A DNA stretch of 64,000 nt, from assembly GCA_023460315.1 (NCBI GenBank), contig JAEWQO010000070.1:33153-97152 (forward strand). The letters run 5' to 3'. Positions 50,995 through 60,146 of the stretch are shown here, piece by piece (position 1 is the first letter of the stretch; every line of letters starts with the position of its first letter). The notes beneath the pieces were generated by a model, which saw only the letters and a program-made list of their open reading frames with translations, had not been told where the DNA came from and ran no database searches. The position numbers and the translations under genes are program-made. Origin of the DNA: Actinomycetes bacterium. GTDB lineage: Bacteria > Actinomycetota > Coriobacteriia > Coriobacteriales > Eggerthellaceae.

Positions 50995-51783
50995 ATGCTG
51001 AGAAAGATCATAGAAATTGACGAGGATTTGTGCACGGGGTGTCGCGCCTGCGTGGATGCCTGCCACGAAGGGGCCATTGCGCTGGTGGAGGGCAAGGCAA
51101 AGCTTGTGCGTGACGACTACTGCGACGGGCTCGGCGACTGTCTTCCCGCCTGTCCAACCGGCGCCATCTCCTTCACGGTCCGTGAGGCGGCCGCCTATGA
51201 CGCGGAGGCGGTGTCGATCCACCAAAATGAGCCGGCACCGGCCTCCGTCCCCGAAGGGCCAGCTGCTGGCTGTCCGGGTGCCCGCATGCGCTCGTTCGCT
51301 CCAGCTTCCGGGTGCCCTGGATCGCGTGCTCGCTCGTTTGGGACGGCGGGCGCGGAGAACCCTCAGGAAACGGATCGGGAAGATGCGGGTCCGCAGCGTT
51401 CCGCCACTCCCAGCGAACTGCGCCAGTGGCCCGTCCAGATCAAGCTCGTCCCGGAGCGGGCTCCCTATTTTGCGGGAGCAGATGTGGTGGTTGCCGCAGA
51501 CTGCACGGCTTTTGCCTATGGCGGTTTCCACACGGACCTGCTGCGTGGCAAGATACTGCTCATCGGATGTCCAAAGCTCGATGAGGGGGAGTGGGCTGAC
51601 AAACTCCGGCGCATCGTGGCACAGAACGACATACGGAGCCTCACGGTCGTTCGCATGGAGGTGCCGTGCTGCGGCGGCCTGGAACGTGCCGTGGCTCGAG
51701 CGGCTGAGGAAAGTGGTCGTGACCTGCCGGTATCCGTGGTCACGGTGACCGTTCAGGGAGATCTGGCGGAGCGCAGGGCATAG
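50995..51783 (+). CDS. Ferredoxin-domain protein with a conserved C-terminal domain
   Basis: The product is 262 residues. The N-terminal 65 residues are a 2x[4Fe-4S] module: CTGCRACVDAC and, for the second cluster, the shorter spacing CDGLGDCLPACP. A linker of about 75 residues is rich in Pro, Ala and Gly. It holds two copies of a 14-residue unit beginning GCPGxRxRSF at residues 92 and 106. The C-terminal domain (about 150-262) has ADCTAFAYGGFH, IGCPKLD and MEVPCCGGLERA. This family often neighbours hybrid-cluster protein genes, though none is here. Its partner is unknown. Confidence 0.77.
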   Translation: MLRKIIEIDEDLCTGCRACVDACHEGAIALVEGKAKLVRDDYCDGLGDCLPACPTGAISFTVREAAAYDAEAVSIHQNEPAPASVPEGPAAGCPGARMRSFAPASGCPGSRARSFGTAGAENPQETDREDAGPQRSATPSELRQWPVQIKLVPERAPYFAGADVVVAADCTAFAYGGFHTDLLRGKILLIGCPKLDEGEWADKLRRIVAQNDIRSLTVVRMEVPCCGGLERAVARAAEESGRDLPVSVVTVTVQGDLAERRA

Positions 51784-51850
51784 GGACGAAGGGGGGAAGG
51801 CTGGCCTTCTAGGCGCGTGCGGGAGGAGGGGAGAGCTCTGGCTTGCTACC

Positions 51851-52477
51851 CTATGAGTCAAAAACTTCCTCAACGATGGCGCGTAAAAGGTGGTCGGCCG
51901 TCTCATCCAACGCGTCAGCATGCAGGTTCTCCGCATTTAAATACAGCATGGCAAGGGTCTTCTGAAGATTGGCGAGCACCTTCCAGTTCGCGTTGGGACT
52001 CGCGTCGCGCGCCATGCCGAGTATCCAGAGGCATGTTTCCTTGTCAAGCTCTGGATTGAACGCCCTCTCGCGAGGCCAGGTTGCGCTCAGATATCGCCAG
52101 CCCTCCATCGTGATGGCGCGATACAGCTGGCCTCCTTCCTGCCACATCGTGCGGAGCCAACGCTCGAACCCGGCACGATCGACCGTGCCGCTGCCCGCTT
52201 CAGCTGCCTGCTTGAGTTCTTGTGCGACCCGGACGCGTCCGCGTGAGACGATCTGATACACGAACTCCTCCTTCGAGGGGAAGAAGCTGTAAAACGTGCC
52301 CTTTGCGATGCCTGAACGCCTCGTCACCTCGCTCACGGTGAGATGTTGCACGCCTCTTTCGCGCATGATGTCAAAACCTGCGGCCAACATGGTGCTGCGC
52401 ATGGCCGCACGGCCTTCTTCGTCGAATATTGCCGGCATCGCGTCCTCCCGTCTTTCGAGCGCTTCCTTCTGCGACAT
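51851..52477 (-). CDS. TetR-family transcriptional regulator of the adjacent ABC exporter
   Basis: The product is 208 residues. The helix-turn-helix lies at about residues 25-70 (MLAAGFDIMRERGVQHLTVSEVTRRSGIAKGTFYSFFPSKEEFVY, the usual TetR signature split across these positions). The C-terminal ligand-binding domain is alpha-helical. It is divergent from the ABC gene at 52610, with two ATGACC-N14-GGTCAT palindromes between, which makes it the likely repressor. ATG 52477 gives the longest product; ATG 52438 is an alternative. Confidence 0.85.
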   Translation of the reverse strand: MSQKEALERREDAMPAIFDEEGRAAMRSTMLAAGFDIMRERGVQHLTVSEVTRRSGIAKGTFYSFFPSKEEFVYQIVSRGRVRVAQELKQAAEAGSGTVDRAGFERWLRTMWQEGGQLYRAITMEGWRYLSATWPRERAFNPELDKETCLWILGMARDASPNANWKVLANLQKTLAMLYLNAENLHADALDETADHLLRAIVEEVFDS

Positions 52478-52487
52478 CCTATCCTAT

Positions 52488-52513
52488 ATGACCAATTTTT
52501 AATAGATGGTCAT
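52488..52513. promoter_or_regulatory. TetR operator, copy 1
   Basis: ATGACC (52488-52493) and GGTCAT (52508-52513) form an inverted repeat with a 14-base spacer. It lies 10 bases upstream of the TetR start codon. The same layout recurs at 52552. Confidence 0.72.
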
Positions 52514-52551
52514 TTTATTCTTGCAGTCAAAGTTATCTCATGGTAACTTTA

Positions 52552-52577
52552 ATGACCGAACTACGGTATATGGTCAT
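52552..52577. promoter_or_regulatory. TetR operator, copy 2
   Basis: ATGACC (52552-52557) and GGTCAT (52572-52577), again 14 bases apart, 64 bases from the first copy. It is 32 bases before the ABC exporter start and follows the possible promoter TTGCAG (52521-52526) - TAACTT (52544-52549). Confidence 0.72.
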
Positions 52578-52609
52578 TTTTATATCTGCGGAACGAAAGA
52601 GGAACGCCC

Positions 52610-54646
52610 ATGGCGACAAAAACGGCTTACCGTCCGGCGCTGTCAACCGTGTATTCGGATGCTCAGCAGCGGTTTTATGAGAGGAGCGGGCGATTGCGGG
52701 ATGTGCCGGGCCAGGCACCTGACCCCTCGGATCCTGAGGGGCGTTGCGCCTCTGTCTCCGACGACGGGGCGGCATCGGAGAAATCGCCTTCGGGGCTCGT
52801 CGAAAAGTCTGCAAAGGTATCCGCGAAGCCGGCGCGCAAGGAGGGGATTGCACGGCTCATGGAGCTGGCGGGACGTCGGCGCGGCCTGGTGGTCGGTGCT
52901 GCCGTGCTGGCGGTTTTGGGATCCGCCGCCCGCCTTGCTCCCTTTGTCGCGGTGTACCTCATGATGAACGAGCTCGTTCTTCATTGGGGGGATCTCGGCG
53001 GCATCGACTGGTCGCTCATGGGAATGCTCACCGCTGCCGCTTTCCTGGCCGCCATCGCCTATGGCGTGTTTCAGTATCTCTCTACCATGCTCGCGCATAC
53101 CGCCGCATTCAACATTCTCTACGAGGTGCGGGTCCATCTGATGGACAAGTTGGCGCGCGTGCCGTCAGGCTTCTATTCTGACGTGCGACAGGGCGAGGTG
53201 AAGAAGGTCATGAACAACGATGTCGAGGAGATCGAGGGCTTCGTCGCCCATCATCTTCCCGATGCTGTTTCTGCCATCTCCCTGCCGCTCATCACCCTCC
53301 TCTACCTGTTCACCGTCGATTGGCGTTTTGCCCTCGCGCTCGTGGTCCCCATCGTCTTGGCGTTCCTGCTGTTGGGCGGGGCGCTCAAGACGCCTGAGGG
53401 AAAGGCCTGTCAGACGGCCATGCGCGTTTCCGGCGAGACGGTGGCGGGCACGACGGTTGAATACGTGCACGGCATGCCGGTGGTCAAGGTGTTCAACCGC
53501 AGCCTTTCGGCATTCAGGAGGTTTGAGGCTGACGCGCGGGAGTTTGTGGGCAACATCAAGTGGGCAACCTACTTCAATGCGCCGGGAATGGGCCGGCTTT
53601 ACGCGGTCATCGGGGCGCAGGTCCTGTTTTTGCTGGCAACGGTCCTGGCGGTGCTTCCCGCCGTTGACGTGACGGATCCCGTCGCCTATGTGAAATTCCT
53701 GTCCACCGTGCTGCTGTTCTTTTTGGTGGGAGCGGGCATGAAGGAGCCGGTCATGCAGATGGTCTCCCAATCGCTTCAGCTCAACGCCGCGAACGCCGCA
53801 GTCGCCCGAGTGGACGAGATACTTGACTATCCCGAGGTGGTCGAGCCCCTGCGCCCGGCCACGCCCCGCGATGCAGGAATCGAGTTCGAGCAGGTGAGCT
53901 TCTCCTATGCCGGCGAAGAGGGCCCCCGCGCTCTTGACCATGTGAGCTTCCGGCTGCCATCAGGGACGGTGACGGGACTGGTAGGCCCTTCAGGAGGAGG
54001 AAAATCCACCATTGCCGCTCTCATCCTGCGTTTTTTTGACGTGCAGGAGGGTTCGGTCCGCATTGGCGGGGTGAATGTGAGGGACATCGCCTACGAGAAC
54101 CTCACGGATCTCGTTTCCTTCGTGTTCCAAGATTCGTTTCTGTTGGCTGACACGCTTGAGGCCAACCTGCGCATGGGAAACGAAGATGCGTCGCGTGAGC
54201 AGGTGATGGATGCCGTGAGGGCCGCTTCTGTCGAGGATGTCGTGGAACGCTTGCCCCAGGGTCTGGATACCCTCATCGGCCCCGGCGGCACCTATCTCTC
54301 CGGCGGCGAGGCGCAGCGGGTGGCCATTGCGCGCGTGCTTCTGAAGGACACGCCCATCGTCGTGCTCGATGAGGCGACGGCCTACGCCGACGCTGAGAAC
54401 GAGGGAAAGATCCAGCGGGCGTTTGCCCGCTTGGCGCAGGAGAAGACCGTGCTCATCATTGCGCATCGCCTCAAGACGGTGGAGGCGGCGGATCGCATTC
54501 TTGTGATGGAGGAAGGAAAACTCGTCGGCCAGGGCGTGCATGCGGAGTTGCTGTCTTCGAGCGAGACCTATCGTGCGATGGTCGCCGCAAACGAGATACG
54601 CGACACCTGGGACCTCAGCACCGGAAAGGAGGCCTGCCATGAGTAG
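52610..54646 (+). CDS. ABC exporter subunit (membrane-ATPase fusion), pair 1, first gene
   Basis: The product is 678 residues: a polar N-terminal extension (1-80), six membrane helices (about 90-400) and an ABC ATPase with Walker A GPSGGGKST, signature LSGGEAQRV and Walker B VVLDEATA. With the partner at 54639 it forms a heterodimeric export pump of the type IV exporter fold. The substrate is unknown; the TetR gene upstream suggests drug or metabolite efflux. The H-loop histidine is present in IIAHRLKTV. The extension is unusual in length for the family. Confidence 0.92.
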   Translation: MATKTAYRPALSTVYSDAQQRFYERSGRLRDVPGQAPDPSDPEGRCASVSDDGAASEKSPSGLVEKSAKVSAKPARKEGIARLMELAGRRRGLVVGAAVLAVLGSAARLAPFVAVYLMMNELVLHWGDLGGIDWSLMGMLTAAAFLAAIAYGVFQYLSTMLAHTAAFNILYEVRVHLMDKLARVPSGFYSDVRQGEVKKVMNNDVEEIEGFVAHHLPDAVSAISLPLITLLYLFTVDWRFALALVVPIVLAFLLLGGALKTPEGKACQTAMRVSGETVAGTTVEYVHGMPVVKVFNRSLSAFRRFEADAREFVGNIKWATYFNAPGMGRLYAVIGAQVLFLLATVLAVLPAVDVTDPVAYVKFLSTVLLFFLVGAGMKEPVMQMVSQSLQLNAANAAVARVDEILDYPEVVEPLRPATPRDAGIEFEQVSFSYAGEEGPRALDHVSFRLPSGTVTGLVGPSGGGKSTIAALILRFFDVQEGSVRIGGVNVRDIAYENLTDLVSFVFQDSFLLADTLEANLRMGNEDASREQVMDAVRAASVEDVVERLPQGLDTLIGPGGTYLSGGEAQRVAIARVLLKDTPIVVLDEATAYADAENEGKIQRAFARLAQEKTVLIIAHRLKTVEAADRILVMEEGKLVGQGVHAELLSSSETYRAMVAANEIRDTWDLSTGKEACHE

Positions 54647-56438
54647 GCTGGTGGAGACGTTGAATCGGCTTACCCTCAGGCGTCCGGGGAATTACTTCAA
54701 GATGACCGGCTGGCGCATGCTCGACACCATGGTCAGCTCGCTGCCGTCAGGCATCATGCTCATCGCCGTCTACGTTCTGCTCCAACCGGTGGCGGTGCCG
54801 GGAGCCGCGCTTGACGTGGCGGCCCTCTGGATGTGCCTGGCGGCGCTCTGCGTCCAGACGGTCCTCTCCTATTGGTCTTCGAAAAAGATGTACATCCTCA
54901 CCTGCGCGGGAACGGCCGACATCGTGCTCGAGGCCCGCCTTGCCATGGGCGAGAAACTTCGGCGGCTTCCCATGGGCTTCTATAACAGGCGTGATGCGGG
55001 AGACCTGACCTCGGTGCTCATGCGCGACTACAAGACGGTGGAAAACTATGGGGGCGAAGTGCTTGCGCAGGTGGGTTGCATCCTCGTGAGGCTCGTCGTG
55101 TTCTGCGGCGTTCTCGGCGCCTTCGATTGGCGCATGGCGCTTGCCCTGCTCGCCGTCGTGCCCTTGGCGCTCCCGTTCCTGTGGCTGGGCGCCCGTGCCC
55201 TGTCGCGCGTGTCGGATGACATGGCGCACGCCCTGCAGGTTGCCGACGCGAAGAGCATCGAATATGCTCGCGGCATCCGCACGCTCAAGGCGTTCGGCCT
55301 CTCGGGGGAGCGGTTTGCCTCGCTGCGGGAGAGCTTTGACGAGCTGCGGCACGTGTCGATCCGCAAAGAGACGGCCTCCCGACCGGTCGCCGTGTTCGGA
55401 CGGCTCGTGCTGTCGTGCGGCATCGGCGTGGTGATGCTGGTGGGCACAAGCCTGTTGGCGGGAGGGGACATCAGCCCGTTCTCCTTCATGGTGTTTCTCC
55501 TCATCGCTCTCAACCTGTACGAACCCATCATCTCGCTGTTCTACTTCCTGTCTGATTTTGCGAATGCCGACAAGGCCGCACGCCGCATCGACGAGGTGCT
55601 CAATGAGCCGGAATTGCCCGAACCGGCAGCGGGTGACGATGTCATGCCGGCGTCATTCGGGTACACGCTCGACGACGTGCGCTTCGGTTATGGCGAGCGC
55701 GAAGTGTTGCAAGGCGTGTCGCTCAAGGCCCCGCAGAAGGGGCTGACGGCGCTCGTCGGTTCGTCGGGATCGGGCAAGTCGACGGTCGTGAGGCTCATGG
55801 CCCGTTTTTGGGATCCGCAGCAGGGCACGGTGCGATTGGGCGGGGTGCCGCTTGACCAGATGCGCACGGACACGCTGCTTTCGAACGTGAGCATGGTGTT
55901 TCAAGACGTCTACCTGTTTCAGGACACCGTGGCCGAAAACATTCGCATGGGACGGGAGGGTGCGAGTGACGAGGACGTGCGTGAGGCGGCGAGGCGCGCC
56001 GCATGCCTTGAGTTCATCGAGCGGCTGCCGCAGGGCTTTGACACCGTGGTGGGAGAGGGTGGGTGCACCCTCTCCGGCGGGGAGAAGCAGCGCATCTCCA
56101 TCGCGCGCGCCCTGCTGAAGGACGCTCCGGTCGTGCTTCTGGACGAGGCAACGGCATCGCTTGACCCCCAGAACGAGGTGTTGGTGCAGCAGGCCATCGC
56201 CGAGCTCGTCCGAGACAAGGGAGTGGTGGTCATCGCCCATCGGCTTAAATCCATTCGCCATGCCGATCGCATCCTCGTCATGGATGAGGGGTGCGTGGTC
56301 GAGCAGGGCACGCATGGGGAGCTGGTGGCGTTGGGAGGACGCTATGCCTCCTTGTGGCACGACCAGCAGCAGGCGGGCGCGTGGAGGCTGTTGGGAAAGG
56401 GAGGTGTCCGGCGCGCGCCTACGCCAGTTTCCAGCTGA
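54639..56438 (+). CDS. ABC exporter subunit, pair 1, second gene
   Basis: The product is 599 residues, membrane domain (about 20-320) and ATPase with GSSGSGKST, LSGGEKQRIS and VVLLDEATASLD. The ATPase looks fully catalytic, as in its partner, so no degenerate site can be pointed to from motif alone. ATG 54639 overlaps the first gene by 8 bases. The 3' end overlaps the 3' end of the minus-strand ABC gene by 20 bases, so the two exporter operons converge. Confidence 0.92.
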   Translation: MSRLVETLNRLTLRRPGNYFKMTGWRMLDTMVSSLPSGIMLIAVYVLLQPVAVPGAALDVAALWMCLAALCVQTVLSYWSSKKMYILTCAGTADIVLEARLAMGEKLRRLPMGFYNRRDAGDLTSVLMRDYKTVENYGGEVLAQVGCILVRLVVFCGVLGAFDWRMALALLAVVPLALPFLWLGARALSRVSDDMAHALQVADAKSIEYARGIRTLKAFGLSGERFASLRESFDELRHVSIRKETASRPVAVFGRLVLSCGIGVVMLVGTSLLAGGDISPFSFMVFLLIALNLYEPIISLFYFLSDFANADKAARRIDEVLNEPELPEPAAGDDVMPASFGYTLDDVRFGYGEREVLQGVSLKAPQKGLTALVGSSGSGKSTVVRLMARFWDPQQGTVRLGGVPLDQMRTDTLLSNVSMVFQDVYLFQDTVAENIRMGREGASDEDVREAARRAACLEFIERLPQGFDTVVGEGGCTLSGGEKQRISIARALLKDAPVVLLDEATASLDPQNEVLVQQAIAELVRDKGVVVIAHRLKSIRHADRILVMDEGCVVEQGTHGELVALGGRYASLWHDQQQAGAWRLLGKGGVRRAPTPVSS

Positions 56439-58149
56439 TCGCTTCCTTGCGGGCGTTGAGGAAGTCGGTGTAGAGGCCGGGTTTGCCGACGAGTTGGGCA
56501 TGGGTTCCACGCTGCACGATGCGTCCTTTCTCGAGCACGACGATCTGGTCGGCATGCTGCACGGTTTTCAGCCGATGCGCGATCATCATGATGGTCTTGT
56601 TATGGGTCAATGCCTCGATGGCCGCTTGGAGCTCCGCCTCGTTTTCGGGATCGACGTTGGCGGTGGCTTCATCGAGAATGATGATGGGCGCATCCTTCAG
56701 CAGGGCACGCGCGATGGAGATGCGCTGCTTCTCCCCACCCGACAGCGACCCGCCGCCCTCTCCCACCACGGTGTCATATCCCTCGGGGAGTGCGCTGATG
56801 AAATCGTGGCAACAGGCGGCGCGAGCAGCGGCCGTCACCTCGTCACGCGTTGCGTCGGGCCTGCCGAAACGGATGTTGTTCTCGATGGTGTCTTGGAAAA
56901 GATAGACGTCCTGGAACACCAGGGAGATGTTGCGCATGAGGCTGTCGAGCGTGTAGTCGCGCACGTCCCGGCCACCGACCCTCACGTCTCCTGCGCTTGC
57001 GTCCCAGAAACGTGCGGCGAGAGAGGCGAGCGTGGTCTTACCGGAGCCGGAGGGACCGACGATGGCGCAGGTGGTCTTTTCGGGGACAGAGAACGTCACG
57101 TGATCGAGGACCGGGTCTCTTCCGTAGGAGAAGCTCACGTTCTCGAAGGCGATGGAGGCATCGCTTGGCGTCAGATCCCGTCCGTCCGTGTCCATGAGGG
57201 GCGTGTCGTCGAGGGCGTTCGCCGTGTCAAGGGAGGCACCGAGCATCTGCAGCATCGATGACATGTTTCCAGCGTTTTCGAGATCTTGGAACACCATGAA
57301 CGCCGCTATGGTCATGACGAGGCAGTTCGCAAGGGTCATTTCTCCGGCGCCGTACAGCACGAGCGTGCAGACGGCCATGGCGACGCTCGCGACGCGCACG
57401 ACGAGCGACTGCAGGCCCATCCAGGGAACCGCCGAACGCTCCACGCGCAAGTTTTTGTCGCAGCTTTCTTCGATGGATCGCGCAGCCTGTGCGTATGCCC
57501 CGCTGGACAGCCCGAATGATTTCACCACGCCCATGCCTTGCACGTATTCGAGCACGGCCTCGACCAAGCTTTCTTGGGCCGCCTGTCGTGCCGGTCCGGT
57601 CGTGCGCGTATGGCGTTGCGAGAGGTCGGTGACCACGAGGTAGACCGCGATGCCGGCGATGCCGACGAGACCGATTCTCATATCGAACGCGCACAGCGCC
57701 AAGACGAACGCACACGAGGTGATCAATCCTCCCAGAATGGTTGCGCAGCAGCGGGCAGCCATGTTTTCCACATCGCTCAGGGTGGTGGTCACGACGGCCG
57801 TGATGCGTCCGACGTTGTTGTCGTCGAAGTATCCCAGGGGGATGGACCTCAGACGGTTGCCGATATGGACGCGCTTTTCCGCCACCATGCAGTAACCCGT
57901 CTCGGTGTACGCCATCATGTAGCGATAGGCGAAGAAAGACTTGCCCGCAACGGAGAGAACCATGATGAGCGCGGAGAGCCACAGCGCAGAGCCCAGCTCG
58001 CCTGAGACCAGGGCGTTGACAGACACGAACAGGGCTGCGAACTGAAGGGCGGCGAACAGCGCGCCGACGAACGTGTACAGAATGGAACGTCCAAGCAACC
58101 CGCGCCTGCTGCCGGCGAAGTCGAATATCTTGCGAAAGAGGGTGAGCAT
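56419..58149 (-). CDS. ABC exporter subunit, pair 2, second gene
   Basis: The product is 576 residues, membrane domain (about 15-310) and ATPase with GPSGSGKTT, LSGGEKQRIS and IIILDEATANVDPE. It is co-transcribed with the gene at 58151, which ends 1 base before its ATG. The start ATG 58149 has AAGG upstream; a longer in-frame reading overlaps the upstream gene and was rejected. Confidence 0.92.
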   Translation of the reverse strand: MLTLFRKIFDFAGSRRGLLGRSILYTFVGALFAALQFAALFVSVNALVSGELGSALWLSALIMVLSVAGKSFFAYRYMMAYTETGYCMVAEKRVHIGNRLRSIPLGYFDDNNVGRITAVVTTTLSDVENMAARCCATILGGLITSCAFVLALCAFDMRIGLVGIAGIAVYLVVTDLSQRHTRTTGPARQAAQESLVEAVLEYVQGMGVVKSFGLSSGAYAQAARSIEESCDKNLRVERSAVPWMGLQSLVVRVASVAMAVCTLVLYGAGEMTLANCLVMTIAAFMVFQDLENAGNMSSMLQMLGASLDTANALDDTPLMDTDGRDLTPSDASIAFENVSFSYGRDPVLDHVTFSVPEKTTCAIVGPSGSGKTTLASLAARFWDASAGDVRVGGRDVRDYTLDSLMRNISLVFQDVYLFQDTIENNIRFGRPDATRDEVTAAARAACCHDFISALPEGYDTVVGEGGGSLSGGEKQRISIARALLKDAPIIILDEATANVDPENEAELQAAIEALTHNKTIMMIAHRLKTVQHADQIVVLEKGRIVQRGTHAQLVGKPGLYTDFLNARKEAISWKLA

Positions 58150-58150
58150 G

Positions 58151-59983
58151 CTATCTGCCTTTCTGCGCGGTCGTGCCCGGCGAGGGTGATGCCGCATCTT
58201 GGTGGGGGACATCGGGCGCGGCATCGCGTGAGCCGAGATGCGCCGCCCACATGGCGGCATAGAGCGGGCAGTTGGCGAGCAGTTCGCCATGACGGCCCTG
58301 CGCCGCTATGCGGCCGTCCCGCACGACGACGAGGTTGTCGGCGTCGGAGACGGTGGACAGGCGATGGGCGATCACGATGAGGGTCTTATTGCGCGTCAAA
58401 GCGGAGATGGCCTTCTGGATGAGGGCTTCGTTTTCGGGATCGATGGATGCGGTCGCCTCGTCGAGTATGACGATGGGGGCATCTTTCAGCAGGGCGCGTG
58501 CGATGGCAATGCGTTGGCGCTCTCCTCCTGATATCTGGCTCCCAGCGGCGCCGACGCGCGTGTCGTAGCCGTGGCCGAGTGCTCGGATGAACGTGTCGCA
58601 GCCCGCTGCCTTTGCACAGGATTCGACCTCGGTGTCGGTCGCGTCCGCGCGGCCCATGCGGATGTTCTCGCGGATGGTTTCATCGAATAGGTAATTGTCT
58701 TGGGATACGTACGCTATCATGCTGGACAGCTGGTCGAGCGGGATGTTTCTGGTGTCGGTTCCGCCGAGAAGGATGGATCCCGAATCGATGTCCCACAATC
58801 CTGCGATCAGGCGCGCTATGGTTGATTTTCCCGATCCTGACGGGCCTACGAGCGCGGTGACGGTGCCGGGCTCGATGGTGAGATTGACACCGTGCAAGAT
58901 TGCGGTGGGAGGCCGGTCTTCTTGGTCCGTCGCCTGATGATAGGAGAAACTCACGTCGTCAAGCACGATGCGGGTGCCATCGAGCGTGGCGGGCGCATCG
59001 GGGCGTTCGAGCTCTTTGGCGTCGAGGATGGTGGCAATCTCGCTGACGTTCGTGCCGAGCGCGGCGATGTCATCGGTGAACGTGAATGCCGCCATGATGG
59101 GGCCGGTGAGTCCGAGAGAAAGTGCCACCACGGTGAGGAAGGTGGCGGGCTCAAGGGTTCCCTGCGACCAGAAGAGCAGCCCGAGGGGCAAGACGAACAG
59201 CAAAGTTGCGGGAATGATTGCCTGGTACACGCACATGGTTCGCATGTTCTCACGCATCCACCCGACGTAGTAGTCAGCGTTGTGGTTGACCGCGTCGGCA
59301 TACTTTGCGTACGATCCGGCGGACCGGGAGAATGCCTTCACCACCTTGATGCCGCCGATGTATTCCACGATGGCGGCCGCCATGCTTTTACCTGCCGTCA
59401 CGGCTCCCGCCCATTTTGCAGGATAGCTGCGCATGCCGATCGCCATGATGACAAGGCCGGCGGCTGTGGTGAGCACCGAAGCGAGCGCCATGCGCCAGTC
59501 GAGGGAGAACAGAAAGGCCAGCAGGGCGACCGGCACGAGCACGTTTGACGTCATCTCCGGAACGAGGTGTGCGAACGTGGGCTCCATGCCCTCCACGCAA
59601 TCGACGATGGTCGTCTTGTAGTGGGCGGACGGCGTGTCGATGACGGTTCCCAGGGGAAGGTTCGCCAGCTTCTTCGTCAGCGCGCTGCGCAGGTCGCGCA
59701 GCGTGTGGTACGTGGCGGTGTGCGACACCGTGGTCGACAGGCCGCCCAACGCTACCTTTCCCGCATACCCTGCGAGCGCGATGCCGCAGAGGGGCAGGAG
59801 CGTCGCAGGATCCGTCGCGCCCGACAGGAGTGCGGTCAGGATTCCAGCAATGCAAAAGTAAGGAATCATGCTGCATGCCACGCCTCCCACCGCGAGCGCG
59901 ATGGAGCCGTAGAAGGCTCCATGATACGGTCCAGCCCAGTCCCAGAGCCTTCTCAACGGTGAGGGCTCACGTGTTTCTTCCAT
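58151..59983 (-). CDS. ABC exporter subunit, pair 2, first gene
   Basis: The product is 610 residues with six membrane helices and an ATPase (GPSGSGKST, ISGGERQRIA, IVILDEATASIDPE). Together with the gene at 56419 it should form a heterodimeric exporter. AAAGGAG precedes the ATG at 59983 by 8 bases, preferred over the in-frame ATG at 60019. It has a C-terminal tail (PHQDAASPSPGTTAQ) of low complexity. The divergent TetR gene at 60147 is minus strand, so it lies upstream on the same strand. Confidence 0.92.
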   Translation of the reverse strand: MEETREPSPLRRLWDWAGPYHGAFYGSIALAVGGVACSMIPYFCIAGILTALLSGATDPATLLPLCGIALAGYAGKVALGGLSTTVSHTATYHTLRDLRSALTKKLANLPLGTVIDTPSAHYKTTIVDCVEGMEPTFAHLVPEMTSNVLVPVALLAFLFSLDWRMALASVLTTAAGLVIMAIGMRSYPAKWAGAVTAGKSMAAAIVEYIGGIKVVKAFSRSAGSYAKYADAVNHNADYYVGWMRENMRTMCVYQAIIPATLLFVLPLGLLFWSQGTLEPATFLTVVALSLGLTGPIMAAFTFTDDIAALGTNVSEIATILDAKELERPDAPATLDGTRIVLDDVSFSYHQATDQEDRPPTAILHGVNLTIEPGTVTALVGPSGSGKSTIARLIAGLWDIDSGSILLGGTDTRNIPLDQLSSMIAYVSQDNYLFDETIRENIRMGRADATDTEVESCAKAAGCDTFIRALGHGYDTRVGAAGSQISGGERQRIAIARALLKDAPIVILDEATASIDPENEALIQKAISALTRNKTLIVIAHRLSTVSDADNLVVVRDGRIAAQGRHGELLANCPLYAAMWAAHLGSRDAAPDVPHQDAASPSPGTTAQKGR

Positions 59984-60031
59984 GCCATCATCTCCTTTGC
60001 GACGCGGTCCTTCCGCCATCGCCTTGCCTAA

Positions 60032-60049
60032 AGTTATAATTGGCTAACT
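60032..60049. promoter_or_regulatory. Candidate operator upstream of ABC pair 2
   Basis: AGTTA (60032-60036) and TAACT (60045-60049) form an inverted repeat with an 8-base spacer, overlapping TATAAC/TATAAT-like -10 sequences on either strand, about 50 bases before the ABC start. It suits a TetR-type repressor, perhaps the product of the gene at 60147. Confidence 0.45.
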
Positions 60050-60146
60050 CGTGCTGAAAGCAATTCCTTTGAACGCAGCTCGGCTATCTTTCATCGGGCG
60101 CGAGGGTTCTCTGCCACCTCGCGCCTCGCCCGATGGACGTCAGAGG

